Assembly: GCF_007859315.1 (NCBI RefSeq)
Contig: NZ_VOHA01000032.1
Span: 1 to 64,000, forward strand
Direction: 5' to 3'
DNA from: Reyranella sp. CPCC 100927
GTDB taxonomy: Bacteria > Pseudomonadota > Alphaproteobacteria > Reyranellales > Reyranellaceae
DNA length: 64,000 nucleotides
In this document: piece by piece, positions 1-8,820 of the stretch
Layout: each line of letters starts with the position of its first letter
Numbering within the stretch: the first letter of the stretch is position 1
The notes under the pieces: generated by a model
Told to the model about the DNA's origin: nothing
Seen by the model: the letters and a program-made list of their open reading frames with translations, nothing else
The model's database searches: none
Position numbers and translations under genes: made by a program

Positions 1-197
1 CTTCGTCGCCGATACTCGCTGCTCGATTCCCCTTGCGAAACGGGGGCCGTCCACACATGACAGTCCCGAGTCACGAGCGCCGGCAAGGTTTCGCGTTTCG
101 CGATATCTTTTAGCGCGCAACGGTGTTTGATGCCGCAGCGGTTGCCTTTCAGAATGGTGCTGTCGTCTTCGCGGCGAAGACCAGGCTGGAGGAAGCC
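1..197. other. Left-edge non-coding stretch
   Basis: I see no convincing gene in the first 197 bases. A TTTCGCG direct repeat lies around 90-107, and an AT-richer patch (gatatctttta, about 103-113) lies upstream of the aldolase gene and could hold its promoter, but no clear -35/-10 pair stands out. Confidence 0.4.
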
Positions 198-995
198 ATG
201 CTAGCGGCAGCGAAAGCGGAACAACATGACGAGATCGATCGCGAGATGGACGACCGCCTCGCCATCACGCGATGGAGCCCCGAAGAAACGCTGGCGCTGG
301 GCAGCCGCATCCTCGCGGACGAGGGCCACTGGCGCGGCGGTCTTGCCGGCCAGATCACGGCCCGCGCCGGGGCCAACCGGTTCCTGACGCTGGGATTTGG
401 CGTCGGCTTCGACGAGGCGAAACCCGACAGCCTGGTCCTGGTTGATGATCACCTGAAGCCCGTCGGCAATCGCGGCGACATGCCCAACCCGGGCGTGCGC
501 TTCCATATCCGGGTCTACCGCGACCGCCCGGGGGTAGGCTGTATCGTGCACACGCATCCGCCGGCTGTCGCCGCCCTGTCCATGGTGGGCGAGGCGCTGG
601 CCGTGGCGCATATGGACGCGACACCGTTCTTCGACGATTGCGCCTACCTCGCCGACTGGCCGGGATTGCCGATTGCCGATCGCGAGGGCGAGATCATCTC
701 GGATGCCCTGGGCCCCAAGCATGCGATCGTGCTGGCCCATCATGGCCTGCTGACCATCGGCGCCACCATCGAGGACGCCGTCATGCGCGCGGTCTGGCTG
801 GAGCATGCGGCCGACATGCAGCTGCGGGCACGCGCCATCGGCCCCATCAAACCGATCCGACCGGAGCTCGCCGCCGAATCCCGCGACTTCCTCACCAAAC
901 GCAAGGTGATCGACCTCACCTTCGCCTATTTCGCACGCCGCGCGTTGCGCCGGGATCCCGATTGCCTGGCACCGACGCACCGGCCGCGCCCCTAA
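198..995 (+). CDS. Class II aldolase/adducin-family protein
   Basis: Predicted cytosolic metal-dependent aldolase or epimerase of the class II aldolase/adducin (fuculose-phosphate aldolase) fold, 265 aa. The family's metal-binding histidines are visible as VHTHPP in the middle and AHHGLL near the C-terminal third, with a typical HMDATPFFDD segment between them. An upstream in-frame GTG at 123 would add 25 residues, but the ATG at 198 has a GGAGGA Shine-Dalgarno directly upstream and is preferred. The next gene, a TRAP-type binding protein, starts only 16 bp after the stop, so the two are probably co-transcribed, suggesting use of an imported sugar-acid-like or hydroxy-acid-like substrate. The substrate cannot be read from the sequence. 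Confidence 0.85.
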   Translation: MLAAAKAEQHDEIDREMDDRLAITRWSPEETLALGSRILADEGHWRGGLAGQITARAGANRFLTLGFGVGFDEAKPDSLVLVDDHLKPVGNRGDMPNPGVRFHIRVYRDRPGVGCIVHTHPPAVAALSMVGEALAVAHMDATPFFDDCAYLADWPGLPIADREGEIISDALGPKHAIVLAHHGLLTIGATIEDAVMRAVWLEHAADMQLRARAIGPIKPIRPELAAESRDFLTKRKVIDLTFAYFARRALRRDPDCLAPTHRPRP

Positions 996-1011
996 CGACG
1001 GACGACAGACC

Positions 1012-2106
1012 ATGGGTTCTCCTATCAAGCGGCGGCGCCTCATCGGCGCCAGCGCAGGTGCCGTTGCCGGTTCGCTGGCCGCCGCGCCGGCAATCGCGGA
1101 TTCCACGCCGGCGATCCGCTGGCGGATGGCCTCCAGCTACCCGAAGTCGCTGGATACCGTCTTCGGCGAGGCCACGTTGATCGCCGACCGCGTGCGGGCA
1201 CTGACCGACGGCAAGTTCGATATCCGCGTCTTCGCCGCCGGCGAAATCGTGCCGCCGCTGCAGGTGCTCGACGCCGTGCAGAACGGCACCATCGAATGCG
1301 GCCACAGCGCGGGCTTCTTCTATATCGGCAAGCAGCCAGCCCTGGTCTTCGATACCGGCGTTCCTTTCGGCCTGACGCCGCGCCAGCACAATGCCTGGAT
1401 GCAGCACGGCGGCGGCCTGGAGCTGATGCGCGAGGTGTACGCCGCGTTCAACGTCATCCAGTTCCCGACCGGCAATACCGGCGCCCAGATGGGCGGCTGG
1501 TTCCGCAAGGAGATCCAGACCCCGGACGACCTCAAGGGTCTGCGCATCCGCGCCCCCGGATTTGTCGGCAGGGTATACGCCAAGCTGGGCGCGGTGCCGC
1601 AGACGATCGCCGGCGGCGACATCTTCCCGGCACTGGAAAAGGGCACGCTCGATGCCGTCGAATGGGTCGGGCCCTACGACGACGAACGGCTGGGCCTGCA
1701 CAAGGCAGCCAAGTTCTACTACGCGCCCGGGGTTCTCGAGCTTGGCGCGTCATTGTGCTGGATCGCCGGCTCGAATGCGTGGAATGCGCTGCCGCCGCTC
1801 TACCAACAGGCGCTGCGCTCGGCCTGTGCCGAGGCCGCCACCGCCACCATCGCGAAATACGACGCCAACAATCCGCCCGCGCTGCGGCGTCTGATCGCGG
1901 CCGGCGCCAAGCTCTCCTATTGGCCCGCCGGTGTCATGAAGGCCATGCAGAAGGTGACCTACGAACTGCTCGACGAATCGGCTGGCGCCGATCCGCTGTT
2001 TCGCAAGATCTATGAGTCATGGAAGGCGTTTCGCGACGAGCAGCACCTGTGGTTTGCCGTCAACGACGGTGCGGCCGAACGCTTCGTCTACGCCAACCGG
2101 GCCTGA
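1012..2106 (+). CDS. TRAP transporter substrate-binding protein (DctP family)
   Basis: Periplasmic solute-binding protein of a TRAP transporter, 364 aa. The N-terminus has a run of arginines (KRRRLIG) followed by a hydrophobic stretch ending AAAPAIA, which looks like a Tat-type signal peptide. The body carries family hallmarks: QVLDAVQNGTIECGH, TPDDLKGLRIR, GGDIFPALEKGTLDAVEW and a WVGPYDD segment. These proteins capture carboxylate-type ligands and hand them to DctQ/DctM membrane partners. No DctQ or DctM gene follows: the next gene is convergent and ends 2 bp away. So the permease is either left of the window or elsewhere, or this binder serves a distant system. Confidence 0.9.
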   Translation: MGSPIKRRRLIGASAGAVAGSLAAAPAIADSTPAIRWRMASSYPKSLDTVFGEATLIADRVRALTDGKFDIRVFAAGEIVPPLQVLDAVQNGTIECGHSAGFFYIGKQPALVFDTGVPFGLTPRQHNAWMQHGGGLELMREVYAAFNVIQFPTGNTGAQMGGWFRKEIQTPDDLKGLRIRAPGFVGRVYAKLGAVPQTIAGGDIFPALEKGTLDAVEWVGPYDDERLGLHKAAKFYYAPGVLELGASLCWIAGSNAWNALPPLYQQALRSACAEAATATIAKYDANNPPALRRLIAAGAKLSYWPAGVMKAMQKVTYELLDESAGADPLFRKIYESWKAFRDEQHLWFAVNDGAAERFVYANRA

Positions 2107-2107
2107 C

Positions 2108-3223
2108 TCAGGGCGTTACCCGCCCTCGGGCTTCCGGCGGGATGCCGTCGGAAGGCCAGACCAGCCCCTTGACCCGCCACCAGTTGAAGCGGGCGAAGGT
2201 CGCCGGTGCCTGCGCCAAGGTAAGATCGCGCCACAGCAGCGCCCGGCCCGACAGATCGGTCGCGAACACGGCGTGCCAGTCATCGATGATGCGGCGCCAG
2301 GTGTGGGCAGCGAGTCCGCGCGGCGGCCGGACCGCGCCGGGAATGGCGGCCGGCGGAAAACCCAGCGCCACGAGCAGCGCCAACAGCGCGTCCAGCGGCC
2401 GCGACAGCCGGGCCCGCGCGGCGCGCTGCTCGATCTCCCGCCAGTCCAGCGACGCGCCGTGGCGCGACAGGAGACGCGATACGTCGATCACCTTGGACAC
2501 GGCCTGCCAGTTGAACCGGTCCTTGGTGATGTTCGCCAGGCAGATCAGCAACACATGCTCGTCGCGCGGCATCCGCACGATGCCGTCGGGCAGTGTCAGC
2601 GTCCGCGCGCCGGCCCGCACGTCGTCGGCCGCCAGCCCCAGCGGCAGGGGCCAGGCATCGGCCTCGACATGGAAGTCGATGTTGGTGATGCCGTCGGCCG
2701 AATAGAACGGCACGAAGCTGGCGTCGGAGATGAAGCCCCAGCGCGTGCGCCGGGTGCCGCCGAACCGGAAACCCAGCGGCACGAAAAGATCGATCGCGGG
2801 ACCGATCTCGGATCGCGGCAGCAGTACGTCGAGATCACCCAGCACGCGCGGCGCTGCCGGATCGTGCAGGCGATGGGCATTGGCCAATCCCTTGAGGACG
2901 ATCGGATGCAGGCCGGCCTCTTCCAAGCGGCGCAGCGCCACGAGGTGCGCTGCGCGCGTGAGCTTCGAGAGCAATGTCGATGACGTTGCCGCTGACGGAT
3001 CCACGACAGGCGCGTCCAGCAGCGGCGCCAGTGGCGCCAGCAGCGTTGCCGTCCAACCGGCGGAGCAGCGCGCCGCCAGCCGTGCGGCCAGCACCCGGAC
3101 CCCGTCCGCCGTCGCAGGATCGAGGGACGCAACGCCGGGTGCACCGGTCAGCACGGTGCGCCACAGCACCGCGGCGGCCTCCGATCGCGTCTCCACTGCC
3201 ACGGCATCGCTCCCGGCCGACAT
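2108..3223 (-). CDS. Nucleotidyltransferase-family protein (PF14907-like)
   Basis: Probable member of the 'uncharacterised nucleotidyltransferase' family, 371 aa. The region LGDLDVLLPRSE carries the D-x-D-type metal site of nucleotidyltransferase folds, preceded by VLKGLANAHRL, which fits the family's G-A-H pattern. Further conserved-looking segments are FHVEADAW and the RDEHVLLICLANITKD helix region. In other genomes such proteins often sit in polysaccharide or peptide-modification loci; here it is divergent from an O-antigen ligase-like gene across a 148-bp gap. ATG at 3223 has a GGTGGA Shine-Dalgarno upstream. The substrate is unknown. Its stop lies 2 bp from the convergent dctP-like gene. 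Confidence 0.7.
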   Translation of the reverse strand: MSAGSDAVAVETRSEAAAVLWRTVLTGAPGVASLDPATADGVRVLAARLAARCSAGWTATLLAPLAPLLDAPVVDPSAATSSTLLSKLTRAAHLVALRRLEEAGLHPIVLKGLANAHRLHDPAAPRVLGDLDVLLPRSEIGPAIDLFVPLGFRFGGTRRTRWGFISDASFVPFYSADGITNIDFHVEADAWPLPLGLAADDVRAGARTLTLPDGIVRMPRDEHVLLICLANITKDRFNWQAVSKVIDVSRLLSRHGASLDWREIEQRAARARLSRPLDALLALLVALGFPPAAIPGAVRPPRGLAAHTWRRIIDDWHAVFATDLSGRALLWRDLTLAQAPATFARFNWWRVKGLVWPSDGIPPEARGRVTP

Positions 3224-3371
3224 TCCATTCCACCCGACGACGGCAGCTGGCGGCGACGGTTGCCGCCGACATTCACTCTATGCTCAATTCGATCGTGTTA
3301 TCATAGCCTTATGCTACAGTAGAGAATCAGTAACCCGGCGCGGCGATACCGCGTGATACGCTTCGTTCCCG

Positions 3372-5246
3372 ATGTCCTCGATCATCTTCTGGGCCCTGCT
3401 GGGCATTGTCTGCCTCGCGCCCTTGCCGCTGGCGTCCAATCGCCCCTTGCCGTGGAGCCTGCTGTCGCTTGCCGTCGGCGTCCTGCTGCTGCTCTGGGGC
3501 GCCAGCCGGTTGGTCGACGCGATGCGTTCGGGGCTCGCGCGCGACATGTCCGGCGATCCCGATGCCGCCAGCCGTCGGGTCCACGTACGACGGATGGACC
3601 GCTTCGCCGCCGTGCTGGTCAGCGGCTTTGTCATCCTGATCGCCTGGTACTGGGTTCAGGCCTCGCCGGCGCTCGGTGGTGCATGGGCCAATCCGGCCTG
3701 GGCCGAAGCGGCGGCGGCGCTGGGCGCGGCATTGCCGGCGGCGATCAGCCTCGACCCCACCGCCGGCGAAACCCTTCTCATGAAGATCGTGGCCTATGGC
3801 GGGGTTTTTCTGCTGGCGTTCGAGATCGGGCGCGACCGGGGCCGCGTACGGCAAGCGTTCTGGGCCGTCTTCCTGGCCGGTTTCGCCTATGCCCTCTATG
3901 GCCTGTTCGTGCAGTTCAGCGGCGAGCGCATGGTGTTGTGGTTTGCCAAGGATGCCTATCCCGACAGCGTCACCTCCACCTTCATCAATCGCAATACCTA
4001 TGCCACCTATGCCGGCATGACCGTCCTTGCCGGCCTGGTGCCGCTGTTGTCGGAGGTCCGCCGGCTGACCCGCGACCGCACGACGGTGCAGCGCCTGCTG
4101 ATATCCCTCTCCGAGCGCACGACACCCACGCTCTACCTGGCGGTCGCCGGCATCATCACGGGCCTGGTCGCCATCGCGCTGACCGGCTCGCGGGCCGGCG
4201 GCGCCTGCTTCGTGCTGGCTCTGGTGGTCTTCACCGTCGGCCTGCTGATCGCGCGCGAGATCAAGGTGCGCACGTTCCTCACCCTCTTCGGGTTGGGCGG
4301 TGTCGTGCTCGCCGTCACCCTGCTGATGAGCGGCGATCTGCTGTTCAAGCGGCTGACGTCGGAGACGGCACCGGAAGCCCGTGCCGCCGTGTTCGATGTC
4401 GCACGCCTGGCCGTCGTCGAAGAGCCCTGGATCGGCCATGGACTGGGCAGCTTCAGCGCCGCCTTCAACCGCGCCAATGACGGCCGCGCGGTCTTTACGA
4501 CGTTCGTCGACCTGGCACACAACACCTACCTGGAGCTCGCCGTCGAAGGCGGCCTCCCGGCCCTGCTGCTCAGCCTGGTGCTGATCGGCAGCGCCGTCGG
4601 CGTCTGCTGCGCCAATCTGATGTCACGCAACCGCAATGCCGGCACGTCGGTCGCCGCCGTCGCGATCGCCACGCTGGTGGGCGTGCACGCCACGGTCGAT
4701 TTCGGCATTCAAATGCCCGCCGTCGCCGCCACCTTCATGCTGCTGATCGGCACTGCCACGGCCCAGGCGCTGGCTGTCGAAAAAGCCGAGGTGCGCTTTG
4801 CGGGCCGGCGCGCCACGGGTCGACGGCGCTTCGGCCGCGAACGCCCGCACCGCGCCGACGAGGCGGTGACGCCGCCACCGGAGCTGGAAATCGCCTGGCC
4901 GGTGCGACCGACGGCGCCCATCCTGCCGACGATACCGGGCCGCAGCGCAGAACCCACGATGCTGCAGCCGCTGTCGCGGATGCGCGACGGCGACATGCGG
5001 CCGATCACGATCGCGACCGATGAATCGACAGCGTCATCCGACGCATATGAAACAGCCATGGCACGATGGCGTGCGCTGCGTCGGGGTGGTGTCGACACGA
5101 CCGCGGTGTCGGTCGAAGCGGCCCCTCCCCCACGCTCGGACATCGAATCGTCCACGAACGACCCATCGCCCGCGGGCCCGTCACCCGACGACAGCACGCC
5201 GGAGGCAGCCGAGGTCGTCAGGCTGCCGCGGCCGACGCGCCCCTGA
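3372..5246 (+). CDS. O-antigen ligase / Wzy-like polytopic membrane protein
   Basis: Large inner-membrane protein, 624 aa. The first ~460 residues contain about ten hydrophobic segments and a long extracytoplasmic region with the signature of O-antigen ligase/polymerase proteins: NRNTYATYAGM, SRAGG, WIGHGLGSF and DLAHNTYLELAVEGG. Such proteins transfer or polymerise lipid-linked glycans on the periplasmic face. The last ~150 residues are different: a basic, then proline- and serine-rich low-complexity tail that looks cytosolic and disordered. The gene is single and divergent from a nucleotidyltransferase-like gene, so its glycan partners are not visible here. ATG at 3372 is taken because membrane segments begin immediately after it. 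Confidence 0.82.
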   Translation: MSSIIFWALLGIVCLAPLPLASNRPLPWSLLSLAVGVLLLLWGASRLVDAMRSGLARDMSGDPDAASRRVHVRRMDRFAAVLVSGFVILIAWYWVQASPALGGAWANPAWAEAAAALGAALPAAISLDPTAGETLLMKIVAYGGVFLLAFEIGRDRGRVRQAFWAVFLAGFAYALYGLFVQFSGERMVLWFAKDAYPDSVTSTFINRNTYATYAGMTVLAGLVPLLSEVRRLTRDRTTVQRLLISLSERTTPTLYLAVAGIITGLVAIALTGSRAGGACFVLALVVFTVGLLIAREIKVRTFLTLFGLGGVVLAVTLLMSGDLLFKRLTSETAPEARAAVFDVARLAVVEEPWIGHGLGSFSAAFNRANDGRAVFTTFVDLAHNTYLELAVEGGLPALLLSLVLIGSAVGVCCANLMSRNRNAGTSVAAVAIATLVGVHATVDFGIQMPAVAATFMLLIGTATAQALAVEKAEVRFAGRRATGRRRFGRERPHRADEAVTPPPELEIAWPVRPTAPILPTIPGRSAEPTMLQPLSRMRDGDMRPITIATDESTASSDAYETAMARWRALRRGGVDTTAVSVEAAPPPRSDIESSTNDPSPAGPSPDDSTPEAAEVVRLPRPTRP

Positions 5247-5318
5247 CGCAACCGACATCGCAGCGCGCTGCCGGCCGACGCAACGATCGGACACGATCTC
5301 CGCCTCAAGAGGAATGCC

Positions 5319-6407
5319 ATGAAGATCACGCGTGTCGAATCGATCCTGCTGGCCGTACCCTTCGAAGATCACGGCGGCATCTGGCGCGCCAGCGGCGATC
5401 GCAAGGTGTTCCAGACCCTGATGGTGCGCATCGACACCGACCAGGGCCCGAGCGGCTGGGGCGAGGTGTTCACCAAGAACGGCGAGCTGGCGCTGAAAGC
5501 CCTGTTCGACACGCATGTCGCACCGGCATTGATCGGCCGCGATGCGACCCACATCGGTGCCATCAAGCGCGACCTGGAAAAACAGCATCACAATTTCGGC
5601 CGCGTCGGCGTGATGGCGTTCTGCGTCTCGGCGGTCGATCTGGCCCTGTGGGACATCCTGGGACAGGCCGCCGGCCTGCCGCTCTATCGCCTGCTGGGCG
5701 GCGCCACCCGCACCGAGGTTCCGCTCTATGCCAGCCTGACGCGCTATGGCGAACCGCGCGCCGTCGCCAACACGGTCGAACGCGCCGTCAGGGACGGTTA
5801 TGGCGCCGTCAAGCTGCACGAGGTGCTGGTCGACGCCGTCATCGCCTCGCGGGCCGCGGCCGGACGCGACACCGCGTTGATGCTCGACACCAACTGCCCA
5901 TGGTCGCTGGCCGAGGCCAAGCGCAACGCCAAGCGGATGGAACCGTACGACCTGATGTGGCTCGAGGAGCCGACCTGGCCACCCGAGAACGTGCATGCGC
6001 TGGCTGCCCTGCGGCGCGCGACGTCGATCCCGATCGCCGCCGGCGAGAACGCCGGCAGCCTGGCCGACTATCGCGTGATGTTCGAGGCCGGCGCCGTCGA
6101 TTTTGTCCAGCCCGACATCGCCAAGGCGCACGGACTGAGCGAAGCCCTGAAGATCGCGGCGCTGGCCGAAGCGCATGACGTGCAGTTCATGCCGCACTGT
6201 TTCATGATCGGCCCCGGCTACGTGCACACCCTGCACCTCGCCGCGGCGCTGGAGGTGCCGCTGCTGGAGCGCTACTACGTCGAGCTCGCCGCCGAGCCGC
6301 TGGGCGACAGCGTGAAGCCGAACGGTGGCCGCGTGGCGGTGCCGCAAGGCCCCGGGCTGGGCTGCGCACCAGACCCGGATGCGATCAGACTGTACCGCGT
6401 CGAGTAA
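5319..6407 (+). CDS. Mandelate racemase/muconate lactonizing enzyme family protein
   Basis: Enolase-superfamily enzyme, 362 aa, expected to abstract a proton alpha to a carboxylate using Mg2+. The three acidic metal ligands are visible at D190 (LMLDTN), E216 (WLEEP) and E243 (AAGEN). The first acid/base motif is K165-x-H167 (VKLHE) rather than the K-x-K of classical mandelate racemase; the opposite side has D266 (QPDIAK) paired with H293 (MPHCF), a His-Asp dyad. This points to a sugar-acid dehydratase or racemase-type reaction, substrate unknown. ATG follows an AAGAGGAAT Shine-Dalgarno. A palindromic repeat begins right at its stop codon. Confidence 0.88.
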   Translation: MKITRVESILLAVPFEDHGGIWRASGDRKVFQTLMVRIDTDQGPSGWGEVFTKNGELALKALFDTHVAPALIGRDATHIGAIKRDLEKQHHNFGRVGVMAFCVSAVDLALWDILGQAAGLPLYRLLGGATRTEVPLYASLTRYGEPRAVANTVERAVRDGYGAVKLHEVLVDAVIASRAAAGRDTALMLDTNCPWSLAEAKRNAKRMEPYDLMWLEEPTWPPENVHALAALRRATSIPIAAGENAGSLADYRVMFEAGAVDFVQPDIAKAHGLSEALKIAALAEAHDVQFMPHCFMIGPGYVHTLHLAAALEVPLLERYYVELAAEPLGDSVKPNGGRVAVPQGPGLGCAPDPDAIRLYRVE

Positions 6408-6495
6408 CCCTGGGGGCGCGAGCGTCTCGCGCCCGCATCAGGCGAAAGCCTTGCTGTCGCTTGACATGAGCGGGCCAGAGGCCCGCGCTCCCAGG
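6408..6495. repeat. Palindromic repeat, family A, copy 1
   Basis: An imperfect 88-nt inverted repeat fills the gap between two converging genes. The arms start CCCTGGGGGCGCGAGCG and end CCGCGCTCCCAGGG. The central part (ATCAGGCGAAAGCC...ACATGAGCGGG) matches, in the opposite orientation, the centre of the copy at 25144-25229. It would fold as a long hairpin and could double as a bidirectional terminator. Confidence 0.8.
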
Positions 6496-6499
6496 GATA

Positions 6500-7843
6500 T
6501 CACTCGCGCCCTGCCACCACGCGATCGACCATCTGCGGTGCCGCGCCGAGATAGTTGGCGGGATCGCAGAGCCGGGCCAGGGCCTCGCGGTCGAGGTGGC
6601 GGGTGACGTCGGCCGATTGCATCAAGGCGTCGAGCAGCGACGTGCCGTGCTCGGCGGCCTGGCGACAGGCGCCGTAGACGACATCATGCGCCACCTGGCG
6701 TCCCATGTGCGGTGCCAGTCCCATCATCACGGCCTCGGCGACGATGAGGCCCGACGTGATGTCGAGATTGCGCCGCATGCGCGCGGCATCGACGATCAGG
6801 CCGCCCAGCATGAACGTCGCCTGATGCAGGGCGCTGGACGTCGCCAGGAAGGCCTCGGGAATCGCGGCCCACTCGACGTGCCACGGCCCGGTCGCGCGCT
6901 CGAAATCGGTGATCAGCGCGTCGAGCACCAGGCCGGCCTGCTGGCGCACGATCTTGGATGCCGCGAGGATCAGCTCGGACGAGATCGGGTTGCGCTTCTG
7001 CGGCATGGTGCTGGAGGCGCCGCGGCCGTGCACGAACGGCTCGAAGACCTCGCCGAACTCCGTCGACATCATCACCATGACGTCGAAGGCGATCTTGCCC
7101 AAGGTGCCGGTGATGAGGGCCAGTGCGTTGACGGCCTCGGCGAAGCCGTCGCGCGCCACGTGCCAGGTCGACGCCGGCTCGCCAAGCCCGAGCTCCTGCG
7201 CCAGCGCGCGCTGGACAGCCAGGCCCTTGTCGCCGATCGACGCCAGGGTGCCGGCCGCACCCGCGAACTGCACGACCTCGACGCGCGGCCGCAACTGGCC
7301 CAGGCGCTCGGCATGACGATCCAGCGCCGCCAGCCAGATCGCCACCTTGTAGCCGAACGTCACCGGCAATGCCTGCTGCAGATGGGTCCGCCCCGCCATG
7401 GGCGTGTCGCGGTGCTTCTTGGCCAAGGCCGCCAGAATGCCGCGCAGCGCCTCGACGTCGGCCGCCACCAGGTCCAGCGCGGCACGCATCTGCAGCACCG
7501 TCGCGGTATCCATGATGTCCTGCGTCGTGGCGCCCCAATGCACATAGCGGCCGGCCTCGCCGCACAACGTCGAGAGCTGGGCCACCACCGGCAGGATGGG
7601 ATAGCCGACATTGTCGGTCTCGCGCTTCAGGCGCTCGAAATCCAAAGTCACTGTCGCCGCCGCGCGCGCGATCGCCTCGCCGGCCTCAGCCGGAATGACT
7701 CCGACGCGCGCCTCGGCCCGGGCCAGCGCCACTTCGACCTCGATGTAGCGTCCGACCAGCGCGCGATCGTCGAAGATCGCACGCATCGCCGCCGTGCCGA
7801 ACATGTCGCGAAACAGGGCCGAGTCGAAAACCGTGCTGCCCAT
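6500..7843 (-). CDS. Fumarase/aspartase-superfamily lyase (adenylosuccinate lyase / PcaB-like)
   Basis: Cytosolic lyase of the superfamily that includes adenylosuccinate lyase and 3-carboxy-cis,cis-muconate cycloisomerase, 447 aa. The catalytic signature loop reads GASSTMPQKRNPISSE. Other superfamily blocks are HWGATTQDIMDTA and AGRTHLQQALPVTFG. The C-terminal half (ITSGLIVAEAVMMGLAPHMGRQVAHDVVY) looks more PcaB-like than PurB-like. ATG at 7843 is chosen because AAAGGAG lies 6 nt upstream; the ATG two codons earlier would sit on the Shine-Dalgarno. It follows fabI by 77 bp on the same strand and may be the last gene of the fab operon, although no link with fatty-acid synthesis is known. Confidence 0.85.
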   Translation of the reverse strand: MGSTVFDSALFRDMFGTAAMRAIFDDRALVGRYIEVEVALARAEARVGVIPAEAGEAIARAAATVTLDFERLKRETDNVGYPILPVVAQLSTLCGEAGRYVHWGATTQDIMDTATVLQMRAALDLVAADVEALRGILAALAKKHRDTPMAGRTHLQQALPVTFGYKVAIWLAALDRHAERLGQLRPRVEVVQFAGAAGTLASIGDKGLAVQRALAQELGLGEPASTWHVARDGFAEAVNALALITGTLGKIAFDVMVMMSTEFGEVFEPFVHGRGASSTMPQKRNPISSELILAASKIVRQQAGLVLDALITDFERATGPWHVEWAAIPEAFLATSSALHQATFMLGGLIVDAARMRRNLDITSGLIVAEAVMMGLAPHMGRQVAHDVVYGACRQAAEHGTSLLDALMQSADVTRHLDREALARLCDPANYLGAAPQMVDRVVAGRE

Positions 7844-7920
7844 GCGCATCTCCTTTGGAGCATGCACGATGGCGTGACGACGGGATGATGTCCACGCCGG
7901 CGGATCGGCGCGCGGCCGGC

Positions 7921-8820
7921 TTATTCCCGCTCGCCGTTGCTGGCCGGCGGCGGGGCCATGCCCATGATGTGGTAGCCGGAATCGACGTGGTGCAGTTCGC
8001 CGGTCACGCCGGCCGACAGGTCGGACAACAGGTAGAGCGCCGCGCCGCCGACATCGGCCTGGTCGATGTTGCGGCGCAGGGGCGCGGTTTCGCGCGTGAC
8101 GCGATAGACGTAGCGGCCATCGCCGATGACCGCCGCCGCCAGGGTGCGCATCGGACCGGCCGAGATGGCGTTGACGCGGATGTTCTTGGGCCCGAGGTCG
8201 GCGGCGAGATAGCGCACGCTGGCCTCGAGTGCCGCCTTGGCCACGCCCATGACGTTGTAGCTCGGCATGACGTGGCGGGCACCGCTGTAGGTGAGGGTCA
8301 GCAGGCTGCCGCCGTTCTGCATCAACGGTTCGGCACGATGCGCGAGGTCGGTGAAGGAGTAGCAGGAGATCGTGAGGCTGCGCTGGAAGTTGGCGCGCGT
8401 GGTGTCGACGTAGCGCCCCTTGAGCTCGTCCTTGTCGGAATAGGCGACGGCGTGCACCACGAAGTCGAGCGTGCCCCACGTGCGGGCCAGGGTGTCGAAC
8501 AGCGCGTCGAGGCTGGCTTCATCCTCGACGTCGGCCGGCATCACGATCTTGGCGCCGATCGACTCCACCAGCGGCTTCACGCGCTGGCCGAACACATCGC
8601 CCTGATAGGTGAACGCGAGTTCGGCGCCGGCGGCGTGACAGGCCTTGGCGATGCCCCAGGCAATCGAGCGGTCATTGGCAACGCCCATGATCAGGCCTTT
8701 GCGGCCGACCATCAGGCCGGCGGCGCGCGCCGCCGCGACCGCGGCGACCGAGGTACGGCCGTTGCTGCCATTGCCGGAGTCAGGGGCCCGCGGCACCGGG
8801 CGATCGGACGGTGAGGTCAT
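7921..8820 (-). CDS. fabI: Enoyl-[acyl-carrier-protein] reductase (NADH), FabI
   Basis: Reduces the trans-2 double bond of enoyl-ACP in the last step of each type II fatty-acid elongation cycle. The 299-aa protein has the FabI nucleotide-binding start [15 protein letters not shown] and the catalytic tyrosines Y178 and Y188 with K195 (SYNVMGVAK). About 36 residues precede the usual FabI start; the internal M37 (LMVGRKG) matches the usual N-terminus, so either the protein has an extension or translation starts later. The ATG at 8820 overlaps the fabB stop by ATGA, which favours coupled translation from the upstream start. Third gene of fabA-fabB-fabI. Confidence 0.95.
   Translation of the reverse strand: MTSPSDRPVPRAPDSGNGSNGRTSVAAVAAARAAGLMVGRKGLIMGVANDRSIAWGIAKACHAAGAELAFTYQGDVFGQRVKPLVESIGAKIVMPADVEDEASLDALFDTLARTWGTLDFVVHAVAYSDKDELKGRYVDTTRANFQRSLTISCYSFTDLAHRAEPLMQNGGSLLTLTYSGARHVMPSYNVMGVAKAALEASVRYLAADLGPKNIRVNAISAGPMRTLAAAVIGDGRYVYRVTRETAPLRRNIDQADVGGAALYLLSDLSAGVTGELHHVDSGYHIMGMAPPPASNGERE

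Noticed and set aside
7844-8479. Upstream extension of the lyase frame into fabI
   Set aside because: The extra 212 residues are antisense-like in composition relative to the family, and overlap fabI in another frame; the ATG at 7843 has a proper Shine-Dalgarno.
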